Shown: positions 17,326 to 26,731 of the stretch, piece by piece
How the letters are laid out: every line of letters starts with the position of its first letter
How positions within the stretch are numbered: position 1 is the first letter of the stretch
Origin: Luteirhabdus pelagi
Lineage (GTDB): Bacteria > Bacteroidota > Bacteroidia > Flavobacteriales > Flavobacteriaceae
Length of the DNA stretch: 64,000 nucleotides
NCBI RefSeq assembly: GCF_016827595.1
Contig: NZ_JAECMS010000001.1
Coordinates: 372,001 to 436,000 of the forward strand
Direction of reading: 5' to 3'
Notes under the pieces: generated by a model
Database searches by the model: none
What the model was told of the DNA's origin: nothing
Seen by the model: only the letters and a program-made list of their open reading frames with translations
Position numbers and translations under genes: made by a program

Positions 17326-18424
17326 CTCTTGTTTGGGTGTACCACTGGTACATGTTTTCTATACCCTCTTCCAAGGATACCGTCGCCTTCCATCCCATGG
17401 TATTGATTTTATCGACATCGGTTACCTTTCGCATGGTACCATCTGGTTTGTCGGTATTAAAATAGAAATCACCTTCGAAACCAACAATATCTTTAATAGA
17501 TTTTGCTAATTCTGCAATGGAACAATCTTTTCCGGTTCCAATGTTGAAGTGGGTATTCCGAATTTCATTCTTATCGTTACGATCATAGTTCGTTAGAATA
17601 TCGCTAAAAGAAACCTTTTCCATCAAAAACACACAGGCTTCTGCCATATCGTTTACCCACAAAAATTCGCGCATGGGTTTGCCGCTTCCCCAGATTTCCA
17701 CTGAAACAGTATCATTCTCTTTCTTAAGACCGAAATCGTTCAACTTCTGAACGATGGTTTCTTCTGAAGCCGAACCGTCCACGCCCTCAATAGGTAAACT
17801 GTTCAAATCGTTTCGAATGCTATCCCAGTCGCCCTCTTCCCAACAATGTCCGATATGTATTTTCCGAAGCAAAGCCGGAAGCACATGTGCTTTTTCCAAA
17901 TCGAAGTTGTCGTTCGGACCGTATAGATTCGTCGGCATAGCCGCAATATAATCGGTGCCGTATTGAAGGTTATAGCTTTCACACAACTTTATCCCGGCAA
18001 TCTTGGCAATGGCGTAGGGTTCGTTGGTGTATTCTAGAGGAGCGGTCAGTAACGAATCTTCTTTCAAAGGCTGTTCTGCTTCCTTTGGATAGATACAGGT
18101 ACTTCCCAAGAACAGTAACTTTTTTACGTCATGCTTATAACTCTGATGAATCACATTGTTCTGGATCATCAGGTTTTCATAGATAAATTCTGCGCGGTAC
18201 TTATTATTGGCAGCGATACCTCCCACCTTGGCAGCCGCTAAAAACACATAGTCGGGCTTTTCTGAAGCGAAAAAATCGGCTACGGCCTGCGTATCCGTTA
18301 GATCAAGTTCGGCATGTGTGCGTGTAATCAGGTTTTGAAAGCCCGATTGTTGAAGTTTTCGAAAAATGGCGCTTCCTACCAATCCGCGATGTCCTGCTAC
18401 AAATATCCTTGCGTCTTTCTCCAT
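17318..18424 (-). CDS. fcl: GDP-L-fucose synthase
   Basis: 368 aa from the ATG at 18422-18424; a GTG 36 bp further upstream would run into gmd, so the ATG is preferred and leaves a 4-bp gap. Short-chain dehydrogenase fold: VAGHRGLVGSAIFRKL (NADPH site), FLAAAKVGGI, FLGSTCIYPKEAEQPL and the catalytic Tyr-Lys in EPYAIAKIAGIKL. It turns GDP-4-keto-6-deoxy-mannose into GDP-L-fucose by epimerisation and reduction. It is about 50 residues longer than the E. coli enzyme because of an insert before VEIWGSGKPMREFLWV (about residues 200-250), as I recall for Bacteroidota versions. Paired with gmd. Confidence 0.94.
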   Translation of the reverse strand: MEKDARIFVAGHRGLVGSAIFRKLQQSGFQNLITRTHAELDLTDTQAVADFFASEKPDYVFLAAAKVGGIAANNKYRAEFIYENLMIQNNVIHQSYKHDVKKLLFLGSTCIYPKEAEQPLKEDSLLTAPLEYTNEPYAIAKIAGIKLCESYNLQYGTDYIAAMPTNLYGPNDNFDLEKAHVLPALLRKIHIGHCWEEGDWDSIRNDLNSLPIEGVDGSASEETIVQKLNDFGLKKENDTVSVEIWGSGKPMREFLWVNDMAEACVFLMEKVSFSDILTNYDRNDKNEIRNTHFNIGTGKDCSIAELAKSIKDIVGFEGDFYFNTDKPDGTMRKVTDVDKINTMGWKATVSLEEGIENMYQWYTQTRDE

Positions 18425-18428
18425 ACTC

Positions 18429-19541
18429 TTATTCGAAATAATTATTAATTCGGAATCCACCTTCTTTCAGGTATTGTTCCTTGTTCATAAGCTTGAGGTC
18501 GCTATCGACCATATCGTTGATTAGGTCCTGAAGGTCGTATTCCGGTTCCCAACCCAACTTCTCCTTTGCCTTGGTGGCATCGCCGATAAGCAAATCGACT
18601 TCCGTCGGACGGAAATATTTCGGATCTACCTGCAATACCTCCTGCCCCACCTCAACTTTATAGTCTGGATTGCTGGATGAAGCGATATAGGCCTTTTCGT
18701 CGACACCTTCTCCTTCAAATCGCAATTCAATTCCCAAGGCCTTAAAAGCCATTCGAATAAAGTCGCGTACCGAGGTGGTTTTTCCCGTGGCAATTACCCA
18801 ATCTTCTGGTTCATCTGCCTGCAAGATCATCCACATCATGCGTACATAATCCTTGGCATGTCCCCAGTCGCGTTTGGCATCCATATTTCCGATATAGATC
18901 ATATCCTGCAATCCGAGCGCAATTCTAGTCGCAGCTCGTGTGATTTTTCGTGTGACGAAGGTTTCCCCGCGTACGGGCGATTCGTGGTTAAATAAAATTC
19001 CGTTGCACGAAAACATATCATACGCCTCTCGGTAATTCACCGTAGCCCAATAAGCATACATTTTAGCAACGGCATACGGACTTCTGGGATAAAAGGGTGT
19101 TGTTTCGGTTTGTGGCACTTCCTGCACCTTTCCGTAAAGTTCAGAGGTAGACGCCTGATAAATCTTCGTTGTTTTCTCCATCCCTAAGAAGCGGACAGCT
19201 TCCAAGATTCGTAAGGCACCCAGCCCATCAGCGTTGGCAGTATATTCTGGCATTTCGAAGGACACCTTTACATGGCTCATGGCCGCAAGGTTATAGATTT
19301 CATCGGGCTGCACTTCCTTGATAATACGAATAAGGTTCGTACTATCGGTCATGTCGCCATAATGTAGAATGAAGTTTCGATTATCGGTATGGGGATCCTG
19401 GTACAAGTGGTCGATCCTATCGGTATTAAAAAGTGAGGATCGACGTTTCAATCCGTGGACCTTATATCCCTTTTTCAATAAAAATTCACTTAAATAGGCC
19501 CCATCCTGACCTGTAACTCCTGTGATAAAAGCCGTTTTCAT
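18429..19541 (-). CDS. gmd: GDP-mannose 4,6-dehydratase
   Basis: 370 aa, standard length. Extended short-chain dehydrogenase: [20 protein letters not shown] (NAD/NADP site), [37 protein letters not shown], the [10 protein letters not shown] segment and the [15 protein letters not shown] catalytic Tyr-Lys motif. Converts GDP-D-mannose to GDP-4-keto-6-deoxymannose, the substrate of the next gene fcl. It overlaps the upstream glycosyltransferase by 4 bp (ATGA). The product could also feed a perosamine-type aminotransferase, but fcl directly downstream makes L-fucose the main reading. Confidence 0.96.
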   Translation of the reverse strand: MKTAFITGVTGQDGAYLSEFLLKKGYKVHGLKRRSSLFNTDRIDHLYQDPHTDNRNFILHYGDMTDSTNLIRIIKEVQPDEIYNLAAMSHVKVSFEMPEYTANADGLGALRILEAVRFLGMEKTTKIYQASTSELYGKVQEVPQTETTPFYPRSPYAVAKMYAYWATVNYREAYDMFSCNGILFNHESPVRGETFVTRKITRAATRIALGLQDMIYIGNMDAKRDWGHAKDYVRMMWMILQADEPEDWVIATGKTTSVRDFIRMAFKALGIELRFEGEGVDEKAYIASSSNPDYKVEVGQEVLQVDPKYFRPTEVDLLIGDATKAKEKLGWEPEYDLQDLINDMVDSDLKLMNKEQYLKEGGFRINNYFE

Positions 19542-20761
19542 ATCAGTATTCTTTTGTATAGTTTCTGGTACGAAGATGCTTGTTGGTCAAAACTGAAATG
19601 TTCTTCTGCATATGCGCGAATCGCATCTTCATCGAACACCGCTTTGGTGTCCATAAATTTTAGGATGGCTATATAGAGCGCTTCATCCGAAACCTCTGTA
19701 GCCACATAACCTGTCTTCCCTTCTTCAATGTGCTCCTTCATGCCCCCGTTGGGAAAGCTTATTACCGGGGTTCCACAACTCAGGGCTTCCAGCATAACAT
19801 TGGGCAAATTGTCCTCGCGACTCGGCAAGACCACCGCATCGGCTGCAGCATAGCAAACAGCCAATGAAGCTTGATTTTTCACGAATCCCAAAGGTATGGT
19901 TTTCACAGCAGTATTCCTTAGCTGAACGTCCACTTCTCCAACGATTATCAAGGTTATGGGCGTGGTTATTTTGGCAAGGGCATTTTGTAGCAAAATAGCT
20001 CCCTTTCGATTATTTGTCTTTCCGCCTGCTACGTACAATAAAACAGTTTCGGTAGGCGAAATACCATGCGTTGTTCTAAAGGATTCCGTTGGTTGAGGTA
20101 AAAATAGGTTGAGATCGATACCATTGGGAATTACTTCCTTTTCCTGAAAGTGGTCGAAAACGGTACTTTTCACGGCTTTGTCCATCATCCATTTTGAAGG
20201 GGTGACGAGGGCACCTTTCGATATTTGCTGAATCGCTTTTCGTTTTAATGTAGCTTGCTGCCGATCGACCGCGCCTACCCATTTTTCATTTCTTTTTTCA
20301 TCTTCTTCATAGTGAAACAAGCCTTTAAACGGATTCATATCGTGTAAGGTCCACACAATGGGTTTCTTTATTTTTTTGAAGAAACTCGGGTAATCGACAA
20401 AGCCACCTACCCAATGCAGGTGAAGGATATCCGCCTGTGCCACCAAGGGATGTTTTTCGATTGTATAGGGAGCATACGCCGTACTAACCGTTTCGTATTG
20501 CAAAGTATCAGCCAGCGCTTTCAATTTGTCCTTAACCTGTCTATCGGCGGAAGGCATCAACTTTTGCTTGATTTTCTTCCCAAGCCCAGCTTTTTTGTAG
20601 TTGAAAAAGGGATCAGCCATTACTTCACCCGCAAAATCGATGGTTTTTGTATTTGAAATAAAGGCAGCAGCCACTTCCTTTTCCAACAACGCTTGTTGTA
20701 GGCGCATAGCTGCAATTCCCGCGCCACCTCTTGGTGATGTATTGATATGAAGTACCTTCAC
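19538..20761 (-). CDS. GT4-family glycosyltransferase
   Basis: 407 aa. Starts at a GTG that overlaps the previous gene's stop as [25 protein letters not shown] is the expected family N terminus, so this start is convincing. [20 protein letters not shown] and WTLHDMNPF lie in the acceptor domain. The donor domain has [41 protein letters not shown] and [20 protein letters not shown] with the paired Glu. It resembles colanic-acid WcaC-type transferases that occur with gmd/fcl, but the acceptor is not established. Confidence 0.92.
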   Translation of the reverse strand: MKVLHINTSPRGGAGIAAMRLQQALLEKEVAAAFISNTKTIDFAGEVMADPFFNYKKAGLGKKIKQKLMPSADRQVKDKLKALADTLQYETVSTAYAPYTIEKHPLVAQADILHLHWVGGFVDYPSFFKKIKKPIVWTLHDMNPFKGLFHYEEDEKRNEKWVGAVDRQQATLKRKAIQQISKGALVTPSKWMMDKAVKSTVFDHFQEKEVIPNGIDLNLFLPQPTESFRTTHGISPTETVLLYVAGGKTNNRKGAILLQNALAKITTPITLIIVGEVDVQLRNTAVKTIPLGFVKNQASLAVCYAAADAVVLPSREDNLPNVMLEALSCGTPVISFPNGGMKEHIEEGKTGYVATEVSDEALYIAILKFMDTKAVFDEDAIRAYAEEHFSFDQQASSYQKLYKRILI

Positions 20762-21510
20762 GTGCGTTTCCCGATTATACGATGATACGCTTTTCTTGAA
20801 AATTCCTTGGTATAGCGCTTAAAATATTTTTTTGGATAGCCGTAAAAGACATAGTCGATTGCCACCGAATTCAAATGTTGAAGGCAGCGCCAAAGCGTTT
20901 CCTTTTTAGGTGAATGCCAAGAATGGTCCCATAAATGAACCGCTAGGGTGTTTTCAGTGACATAAGATTCATACGAATCCTGTCGCTCCTGATAGGGCAA
21001 CGGGTAAAGGTAATCGTAGTCCAAGATAATATCGTTGGCACCAAGGTGCTCTTTTGTTACCAAGTGTTTAAAAGTATGTGTAATTACGGGTGGCGAAAAC
21101 GGATCGAATCGGTTCGCTTCATAAAAAGCATGCATCTGCTTGATAATCGGATGTGCCGGAACAGCCCCAAACATCCCGTAAGCCGGTCGCCCCGCTACTT
21201 CGTAGCCCGTGAAAAAATCATAGTGCAATAACGAATCGATGGGTTGTAGTAACAGCATATCGGTGTCCATATAGATACCCCCCTCCTTTTTCAAGATAGC
21301 TACCCGTATGGCATCGGCTACAAAGGCATACCGCTCTTTTCGTAAGGCGTCTTCCGCAAATCGGTTTCGATAGGGTGCCAAAGTTTCCTCGTTCCATTCC
21401 TTAATCTCGAAATCGGGACAATGCGTTTTCCAACTTTCCAAACAACGCTGAAAGGTTTTGGGCTTCTCACCTTCACCGAACCAGCAATAATGTAGGATTT
21501 TTGGAATCAT
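20758..21510 (-). CDS. GT32-type glycosyltransferase (DXD sugar-binding family)
   Basis: 250 aa. Recognised by IPKILHYCWFGEGEKPKTF at the N terminus, FEIKEWNEETL, and the RYAFVADAIRVAILKKEGGI plus YMDTDMLLLQPIDSLL block that carries the DXD metal-binding motif of the PF04488 (Och1/capsular polysaccharide) family. The C terminus keeps HLWDHSWH. It is the first gene of the long minus-strand operon 21510 to 533; a match to the Bacteroidota -7 promoter motif lies 46 bp ahead of its ATG. Confidence 0.9.
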   Translation of the reverse strand: MIPKILHYCWFGEGEKPKTFQRCLESWKTHCPDFEIKEWNEETLAPYRNRFAEDALRKERYAFVADAIRVAILKKEGGIYMDTDMLLLQPIDSLLHYDFFTGYEVAGRPAYGMFGAVPAHPIIKQMHAFYEANRFDPFSPPVITHTFKHLVTKEHLGANDIILDYDYLYPLPYQERQDSYESYVTENTLAVHLWDHSWHSPKKETLWRCLQHLNSVAIDYVFYGYPKKYFKRYTKEFSRKAYHRIIGKRT

Positions 21511-21791
21511 GAAACTTGCTTATCGAAATTGACCAATAATTCGCATTGAAGTCATCAAAAATAGAAAATACAATTTAGTAATGCCCTTTTCGCCTCCAAA
21601 CTTCGTAGTTGGATACGTGAGAATACCGACATATTCACAGAAGTTTATATCTTTACCGCAGTATACCTCCTCAGCATTTCGTTAAATGAGAAGCAAAGGT
21701 ATGCTGATTTCACCCCTTGGAACGCGGAAAGCCGTGCTTCTAAATGGCAAAATGCCTTTGTTTCTGAAGCTTAGTAAAGTGGAAGAAAGAG
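21511..21791. other. Divergent intergenic region between the two polysaccharide transcription units
   Basis: 281 bp separating the minus-strand GT32 gene from the plus-strand MBOAT gene. It contains a perfect TAnnTTTG match on the minus strand (21556-21563), a one-mismatch match on the plus strand (TATCTTTA, 21648-21655) and a TCAGCAT / ATGCTGA inverted repeat at about 21673-21709. A short 38-codon frame runs from 21687 to the MBOAT start but has no supporting features. This is the only sizeable divergent promoter region inside the polysaccharide locus. Confidence 0.6.
21556..21563 (-). promoter_or_regulatory. Candidate -7 element (TATTTTTG) for the GT32-to-wcaJ operon
   Basis: On the minus strand the bases read TATTTTTG, a perfect match to the Bacteroidota -7 consensus TAnnTTTG, 46 bp before the GT32 start codon. 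No clear TTTG -33 element lies at the usual spacing, so this remains a candidate. Confidence 0.4.
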
Positions 21792-23240
21792 ATGCTTTTT
21801 AATTCGTTGGATTTTGCCATTTTCCTGCCCATAGTGTTTTTGCTCTATTGGTTTGTTGTACACAGAAATCTTCGTCTGCAGAACGCCTTTATCGTCATTG
21901 CCAGTTATATTTTCTATGGTTGGTGGGACTGGCGCTTTCTGCTACTTATCATTTTTAGCACCTTCGTAGATTATAGCGTAGGGTACCTTTTGCATAGACA
22001 GGAGAAGAAACGTCATCGAAAACTGTTACTTTCCATCAGTATTTTGGTCAATTTAGGATTCTTGGCGGTCTTTAAATACTATAATTTTTTCTTAGAGAAT
22101 TTTGTTGAAGCCTATTCCTTTTTTGGCGGTTCTATTCGGCCCAGCTCCCTTTCCCTGATTCTTCCTGTAGGCATTAGTTTTTACACCTTTCAGACGCTGA
22201 GTTATACCATCGACATCTACAATCGGAAATTGCAGCCCACCAAGGATTTTATTGCTTTTTCAGCCTTTGTTTGCTTTTTTCCTCAGCTGGTTGCCGGTCC
22301 GATCGAACGTGCCACGCACTTATTACCGCAGTTTCTCCAAAAACGGTCATTCGAGTACAATCAAGCCGTGAATGGATTACGACAGATTTTGTGGGGACTG
22401 TTCAAAAAAGTGGTAATAGCCGATAACTGTGCGCGTTATGCCGACATCATCTTTAATAGTTCAGAAGATGCTTCCGGTAGCACTTTGTTGGTGGGTGCCG
22501 TTTTCTTCGCCTTTCAGATTTACGGCGACTTTTCGGGCTATTCTGACATTGCTATTGGTACGTCACGACTGTTTGGCTTCGATTTGATGAACAATTTCAA
22601 CTATCCCTATTTTTCGAGAGATATCGCTGAATTTTGGCGACGTTGGCATATTTCACTTTCCACATGGTTCCGCGATTATTTATATATACCCTTGGGGGGA
22701 AGTCTCGGCAGCTCCTGGAAGAAAGTTCGGAACATTTTCATCATTTTCTTGGTAAGCGGTTTTTGGCATGGCGCCAACTGGACCTTTATCGCTTGGGGAG
22801 CGCTGAACGCCCTCTACTTTCTGCCCTTGATGGTAACCAAAAGGAATCGGAAATTTATGGGACGCATAGCCGTAGGAAAAGATTTGCCCTCGTTGCATGA
22901 GTTTGCACAAATTGCACTGACATTTATGCTTACCTGTTTTGCATGGATTTTCTTTCGAGCCCGCGACCTAGCGCATGCTTTTCAATATATCGGTGGCATC
23001 TTTGATGCTTCCCTATTTCAATTCCCAACCTTTCATCTTGATAGCGAAGTACGGCCGTTGCTCTTATTGCTCGGTGCATTTATGATAATGGAGTGGTTGG
23101 GAAGAGACGATGCCTTCGCCATAGAAAACATAGGAACACCTTGGCCAAAGCCGGTGCGCTGGAGTGTTTATTTTGGTATTGTATTCCTGTTGTTCTATTT
23201 CACTGGGGAACAACAACAGTTTATCTATTTTCAATTTTAA
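21792..23240 (+). CDS. MBOAT-family membrane-bound O-acyltransferase
   Basis: 482 aa multi-pass protein. The region WRRWHISLSTWFRDYLYIPLG (about residues 280-300) and FLVSGFWHGANWTFIAWGAL, with the catalytic-type His, identify the MBOAT/AlgI/DltB family. N-terminal FNSLDFAIFLPIVFLLYW and the IFYGWWDWRFLLLII loop are typical of AlgI-like members. These proteins pass an acyl group across the membrane onto secreted polymers. It is followed 4 bp later by an SGNH-like protein, as in alginate and DltB/DltD-type acylation pairs. The plus-strand location breaks the minus-strand operons on both sides. Confidence 0.95.
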   Translation: MLFNSLDFAIFLPIVFLLYWFVVHRNLRLQNAFIVIASYIFYGWWDWRFLLLIIFSTFVDYSVGYLLHRQEKKRHRKLLLSISILVNLGFLAVFKYYNFFLENFVEAYSFFGGSIRPSSLSLILPVGISFYTFQTLSYTIDIYNRKLQPTKDFIAFSAFVCFFPQLVAGPIERATHLLPQFLQKRSFEYNQAVNGLRQILWGLFKKVVIADNCARYADIIFNSSEDASGSTLLVGAVFFAFQIYGDFSGYSDIAIGTSRLFGFDLMNNFNYPYFSRDIAEFWRRWHISLSTWFRDYLYIPLGGSLGSSWKKVRNIFIIFLVSGFWHGANWTFIAWGALNALYFLPLMVTKRNRKFMGRIAVGKDLPSLHEFAQIALTFMLTCFAWIFFRARDLAHAFQYIGGIFDASLFQFPTFHLDSEVRPLLLLLGAFMIMEWLGRDDAFAIENIGTPWPKPVRWSVYFGIVFLLFYFTGEQQQFIYFQF

Positions 23241-23244
23241 GGAT

Positions 23245-24225
23245 ATGAAAAAGTTTCTAACATTCACGTTATATTTCTTAGCGCTACTTGTTTTCGGATA
23301 TTTGATGGTCGCCGTCTTCGTAAACGATGGAAGTCGTGAACGCAACACCTACTTAGGCGCTTTGGAGCAGAAGCACTTCCGTATAGAACAATTAAACGAG
23401 CCCACCATCTTTATTGCGGGTGGTTCTAATGTAGCATTTGGCACCGATAGCCGGCAATTGGAAGAAACATTTTCGATGCCTGTTGTGAACCTAGGAATTC
23501 ATTACGGCCTAGGCGTTTCCTTTATAACCAATGAGTTGAAAGCGGTGGTTGAAAAGGGCGATGTAATCTTCATTTCATTGGAATACCTGTTGTCTGGAGA
23601 AGGCGACTATCGTGTGAAAAGGCAAGCAAGCATTATTTATCCGGAAGCATCTACCTATTTTGAAGCCGATTTCAGTAAAGAGGTGCGGTCGGGACTAAAA
23701 AGAACCCGTAATAATCTTCAATATGTAATCGACCATCATCTGAAAGGGATAGCCGAAAGCGGATATCCAAAGGACAGCTTCAACACTTATGGCGATATTG
23801 TTTCAACTTTCAATAATGGACATCACGAACAGCTTAAAGGAAAAGAGGAATTGCAGTACCGCGATTGGGAAGGTGTCGAAATTTTAAATGAGTTTTATGC
23901 CTTCGCCCAACGAAAGGGAGTTTGCGTCTATTTTCTGTACCCTCCTTACCCGCTTTCAGAATTTCAGAAAAATGAGAAGGTAATTTCAAAAACTGCCAAT
24001 TATATCAACAACCATCTTAGAATGGACATTCTAAACCGTCCTGAAACCTTTGTATATGCAGATAGTCTGTTTTTTGATATGGTGTATCACTTAAATGCGA
24101 AGGGACGTGAAAAACGGATGAAAGCCTTGTTGGAAATAATAACTACCAAAGATGAAATAGGACGATGTTTACAAGCAAAATCGGAATTGGCCCATTCAAT
24201 TTCGGCCGTTCGCAACTTGAAATAA
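23245..24225 (+). CDS. SGNH-hydrolase-like protein, membrane-anchored partner of the MBOAT acyltransferase
   Basis: 326 aa from the ATG at 23245; an upstream GTG in frame lies inside the MBOAT gene and is disfavoured. One N-terminal membrane segment (about residues 3-24) then a periplasmic domain. IFIAGGSNVAFGTDSRQL fits SGNH block I (GxSxxxxG), VVNLGIHYGLG fits block II, and the FFDMVYHLNAKGREKRMKAL stretch near the C terminus gives the Asp...His block with HLN. Similar proteins act with MBOAT enzymes as DltD/AlgJ-like acyl transferases. Function is inferred from motifs plus the 4-bp spacing; no close family name is recognised. Confidence 0.72.
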   Translation: MKKFLTFTLYFLALLVFGYLMVAVFVNDGSRERNTYLGALEQKHFRIEQLNEPTIFIAGGSNVAFGTDSRQLEETFSMPVVNLGIHYGLGVSFITNELKAVVEKGDVIFISLEYLLSGEGDYRVKRQASIIYPEASTYFEADFSKEVRSGLKRTRNNLQYVIDHHLKGIAESGYPKDSFNTYGDIVSTFNNGHHEQLKGKEELQYRDWEGVEILNEFYAFAQRKGVCVYFLYPPYPLSEFQKNEKVISKTANYINNHLRMDILNRPETFVYADSLFFDMVYHLNAKGREKRMKALLEIITTKDEIGRCLQAKSELAHSISAVRNLK

Positions 24226-24243
24226 GCGGTTTGCTTTCAATCA

Positions 24244-25083
24244 CTATTCCTTTACACAATAAACCATGGCATTCCCTTGTAAACGACTTTTAGTCGTGAG
24301 CTTTTTTAGTTTTTGATTGTTAGAACGATGCTCCTTCACTTCATACACCGAAAAACCGTGCGATAAAAGCGCTTCAAGAATAGCGGTATAGTCCGTATCG
24401 AAATATGCCGTTAACTCTTTCACATGAATTTCGATTAACAATACGATGCCATCCTTTTGAAGGGTTTTTCCCATGCCTTTCAGCACCTTTTCTTCTGCTC
24501 CTTCAACATCAATCTTAATGAGCGTTGGCGTAATTCCAGTGGTTTCGATATACCTATCGACAGTGGTACTCGCTACATCGATAGCGTCTTGGGTGTGCTG
24601 CAGTTTTAAACTAGCATTCGGCCCAGCTCCTAACGGTATTTTCTCGGTCCCTACTTGATCGGATACTGCTTTATTGTGAAGCGTAACATTTGTCAGCCTA
24701 TTTTTTCTAATATTTTGTTGAATCAATGGAATACAGGTAGGATCCACTTCAAATGAATGCACGGAACCCTGCTTCGCCAAAACGGCTGAAAGACAGGTGA
24801 AATACCCCAAGTGTACACCGATATCCATCACCACATCTTTCTCTCCAACCAATTCCATAAAGAGCTTGGTAACGGCTGGCTCATGGTAACGGTTTTTATC
24901 ATAGCGTGGAAAAAACCAACGTTTTGAATACGCATCACTGACCGAGAACTGAAGGTCGATTGTGGCTAAGGGAAATGTCCATGTATCTCGTTTACCGTAT
25001 TTCTCCTGAAAGCTTCCAGATTGCTGAAAATTCCTTTTAATAAATCTTCGAACAGGGTACCAAATACCAAGTGCGAGCAACAT
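24244..25083 (-). CDS. FkbM-family methyltransferase
   Basis: 279 aa from the ATG at 25083, 23 bp after the upstream gene's stop. In-frame ATGs at 25146 and 25167 would overlap that gene by 40-61 bp, so the start is uncertain. The SAM-dependent core shows KDVVMDIGVHLGYFTCLSAV (motif I), VHSFEVDPTCIPLIQQNIRK, NVTLHNKAVSD and LIKIDVEGAEEKVLKGMG, all standard for FkbM proteins. Likely O-methylates a sugar of the glycan. It is the end of a two-gene minus-strand unit with the GT2 gene and converges on the SGNH-like gene. Confidence 0.9.
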   Translation of the reverse strand: MLLALGIWYPVRRFIKRNFQQSGSFQEKYGKRDTWTFPLATIDLQFSVSDAYSKRWFFPRYDKNRYHEPAVTKLFMELVGEKDVVMDIGVHLGYFTCLSAVLAKQGSVHSFEVDPTCIPLIQQNIRKNRLTNVTLHNKAVSDQVGTEKIPLGAGPNASLKLQHTQDAIDVASTTVDRYIETTGITPTLIKIDVEGAEEKVLKGMGKTLQKDGIVLLIEIHVKELTAYFDTDYTAILEALLSHGFSVYEVKEHRSNNQKLKKLTTKSRLQGNAMVYCVKE

Positions 25084-25106
25084 CCGTTTAATGAATCGTT
25101 TTGCCA

Positions 25107-25940
25107 CTAGTTCGTATCTTTTTTGGAAAACCGTTTCGATAGCCATCGTAATCCACGAAGCATCCATTTCTTACCTGCAGGATCTTTTCGCAACGTCTGC
25201 ACCAATCTCATTTCTTCGGTTTGCATTAAAGCGGTAAGTTTTTGATGTTGTAAGGCGGTTTCATAGTAGGGTTGAAAATAGTTTCGATAGACCTTCATTT
25301 TCTCTTCCATCATTAGCGCCGCATTCTTGGGATCGTTGGAAAGCCCATCCATTTGAAATATCGAAATCGTTTCCGGTATATGGCGATACGACACTCTTTT
25401 AATACATACCGCATAGATGAAAAACTCCCAGTCGGAGACAATCTTGAAGACTTCAGAATAATAAAATAATTGATCAAAAAGGGAGCGTTGAATAAAGGCT
25501 GCCGGATGCGGAATAGAGCGTTCCAAAAAATACTGAAAAGTCAGGGTGTCGGGATACTCTCGTAGAAATTCGGTGTTTTTCCCCTGAAAAACCATATTGC
25601 CATACAAAATATCTTCACCCGTGGTCAATGCCGGTGCTACACGCTCTAACACCTCAGTCGAATGAAACCGATCGCCGCTATTCAGAAACAATACGTAATC
25701 GCCTTTGGCTTGGCGCAATCCTTTGTTCATAGCTTCGTAAACACCCGTATCAGCTTCGCTCACCCAATATGCTAGTTGCCGTTGTCGTTCTTCGATAACC
25801 TGAGCACTGTTGTCGGAGGACCCGCCATCGATAACCACATATTCAAAGTCGGAAAAAGATTGCCCAAGCACACTATCCATCGTTTTTTGAAGCCCTTCAG
25901 CATCGTTATAATTTACGGTTATAATAGAAATTCTAGGCAT
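25107..25940 (-). CDS. GT2-family glycosyltransferase (WcaE/colanic-type)
   Basis: 277 aa. N-terminal ISIITVNYNDAEGLQKTMDS, EYVVIDGGSSDNSAQVIEE, WVSEADTGVYEAMNKGLRQA and FLNSGDRF match the colanic-type GT2 subgroup, closely like the enzyme at 16543-17325. The C-terminal tail (about residues 225-277) is basic and helical. Its ATG lies 37 bp from the likely start of the plus-strand sulfotransferase gene, so its promoter must fall inside that neighbour. Followed by the FkbM methyltransferase. Confidence 0.92.
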   Translation of the reverse strand: MPRISIITVNYNDAEGLQKTMDSVLGQSFSDFEYVVIDGGSSDNSAQVIEERQRQLAYWVSEADTGVYEAMNKGLRQAKGDYVLFLNSGDRFHSTEVLERVAPALTTGEDILYGNMVFQGKNTEFLREYPDTLTFQYFLERSIPHPAAFIQRSLFDQLFYYSEVFKIVSDWEFFIYAVCIKRVSYRHIPETISIFQMDGLSNDPKNAALMMEEKMKVYRNYFQPYYETALQHQKLTALMQTEEMRLVQTLRKDPAGKKWMLRGLRWLSKRFSKKDTN

Positions 25941-25977
25941 GGATTACGAAAGCTCGCGATTTGTGTTCGTGTACAGT

Positions 25978-26730
25978 ATGAATTTTGAAGACAGGGTAAA
26001 TATAAACTTTTACTACTATCTTTGGCGGCTAAGACGTAAATTAGTCAGCAGCCGTCCGATGATTTCCAAGGAAAAAGCCTTTATCTTTATCCATAACTTC
26101 AAGACCGGGGGAACGAGTATCGAGAAGAAACTCGGGCATTTCAACACCCTTGAAGCCGATGTACAAGACCATCGAACCCTACGTGACATCGAACGATTAA
26201 CCGAACGTTCCTTCTACTTCCGAAAAGGGTTATATGCCCTAAAAATCGGAAAACCCAATAGTGCCTACCGCTTTCTTAAAACCGCTGCGTTTCCGGAACT
26301 TACCAAAGCAGAATACGAATCCTTTTACAAATTCACTTTTGTACGAAATACCTGGGCCCGGCTGTATTCCTGGTATGCAAATATTATGAAGGATGAACGG
26401 ATGCGAAGGAAGTTCAATATTACCGATGAAGGATTGTCTTATGAAGATTTTCTTTTAACAAAGGTCAATCATCAAACCTTTTCGCAACTGCATTTTATTA
26501 CGGATAGTAAGGGCGCAGTTCCCATGGACTTTATCGGCCGCTTCGAAACCCTTCAACAGGATTTTGATACCGTTTGCGAGCACTTGAACATCTCAGATTC
26601 TACGTTGCCAAAGCTACTGGTCCGAAAATATGGTCACTATACCGAGAACTATACCGATGTTACGAAGGACTTAGTGTATTCGCTTTATAAGGATGAAATC
26701 GATTACTTTAATTTTGAGTTTGGGGACTAG
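25978..26730 (+). CDS. Sulfotransferase-family protein (PF03567-like)
   Basis: 250 aa from the ATG at 25978; an upstream ATG at 25939 overlaps the divergent gene's start and a later ATG at 26059 is also possible. The PAPS 5'-phosphosulfate loop is seen in FIFIHNFKTGGTSIEKKL and the 3'-phosphate region in KFTFVRNTWARLYSWYANIM, as in carbohydrate sulfotransferase family 2. Expected to move sulfate from PAPS to a sugar hydroxyl. It stands alone on the plus strand and converges on the GT8-like gene with one base between stops. Substrate unknown. Confidence 0.82.
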   Translation: MNFEDRVNINFYYYLWRLRRKLVSSRPMISKEKAFIFIHNFKTGGTSIEKKLGHFNTLEADVQDHRTLRDIERLTERSFYFRKGLYALKIGKPNSAYRFLKTAAFPELTKAEYESFYKFTFVRNTWARLYSWYANIMKDERMRRKFNITDEGLSYEDFLLTKVNHQTFSQLHFITDSKGAVPMDFIGRFETLQQDFDTVCEHLNISDSTLPKLLVRKYGHYTENYTDVTKDLVYSLYKDEIDYFNFEFGD

Positions 26731-26731
26731 C

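Noticed and set aside
14656..18424. Legionaminic acid pathway
   Set aside because: No dehydratase, aminotransferase or acetyltransferase of the LegB/LegC/LegH type lies near neuB/neuC, so the simpler Neu5Ac-type route is preferred, though not proven.
21687..21803. 38-codon plus-strand frame just before the MBOAT gene
   Set aside because: Short, overlaps the MBOAT start, no ribosome site and no recognisable motif; more likely leader sequence.
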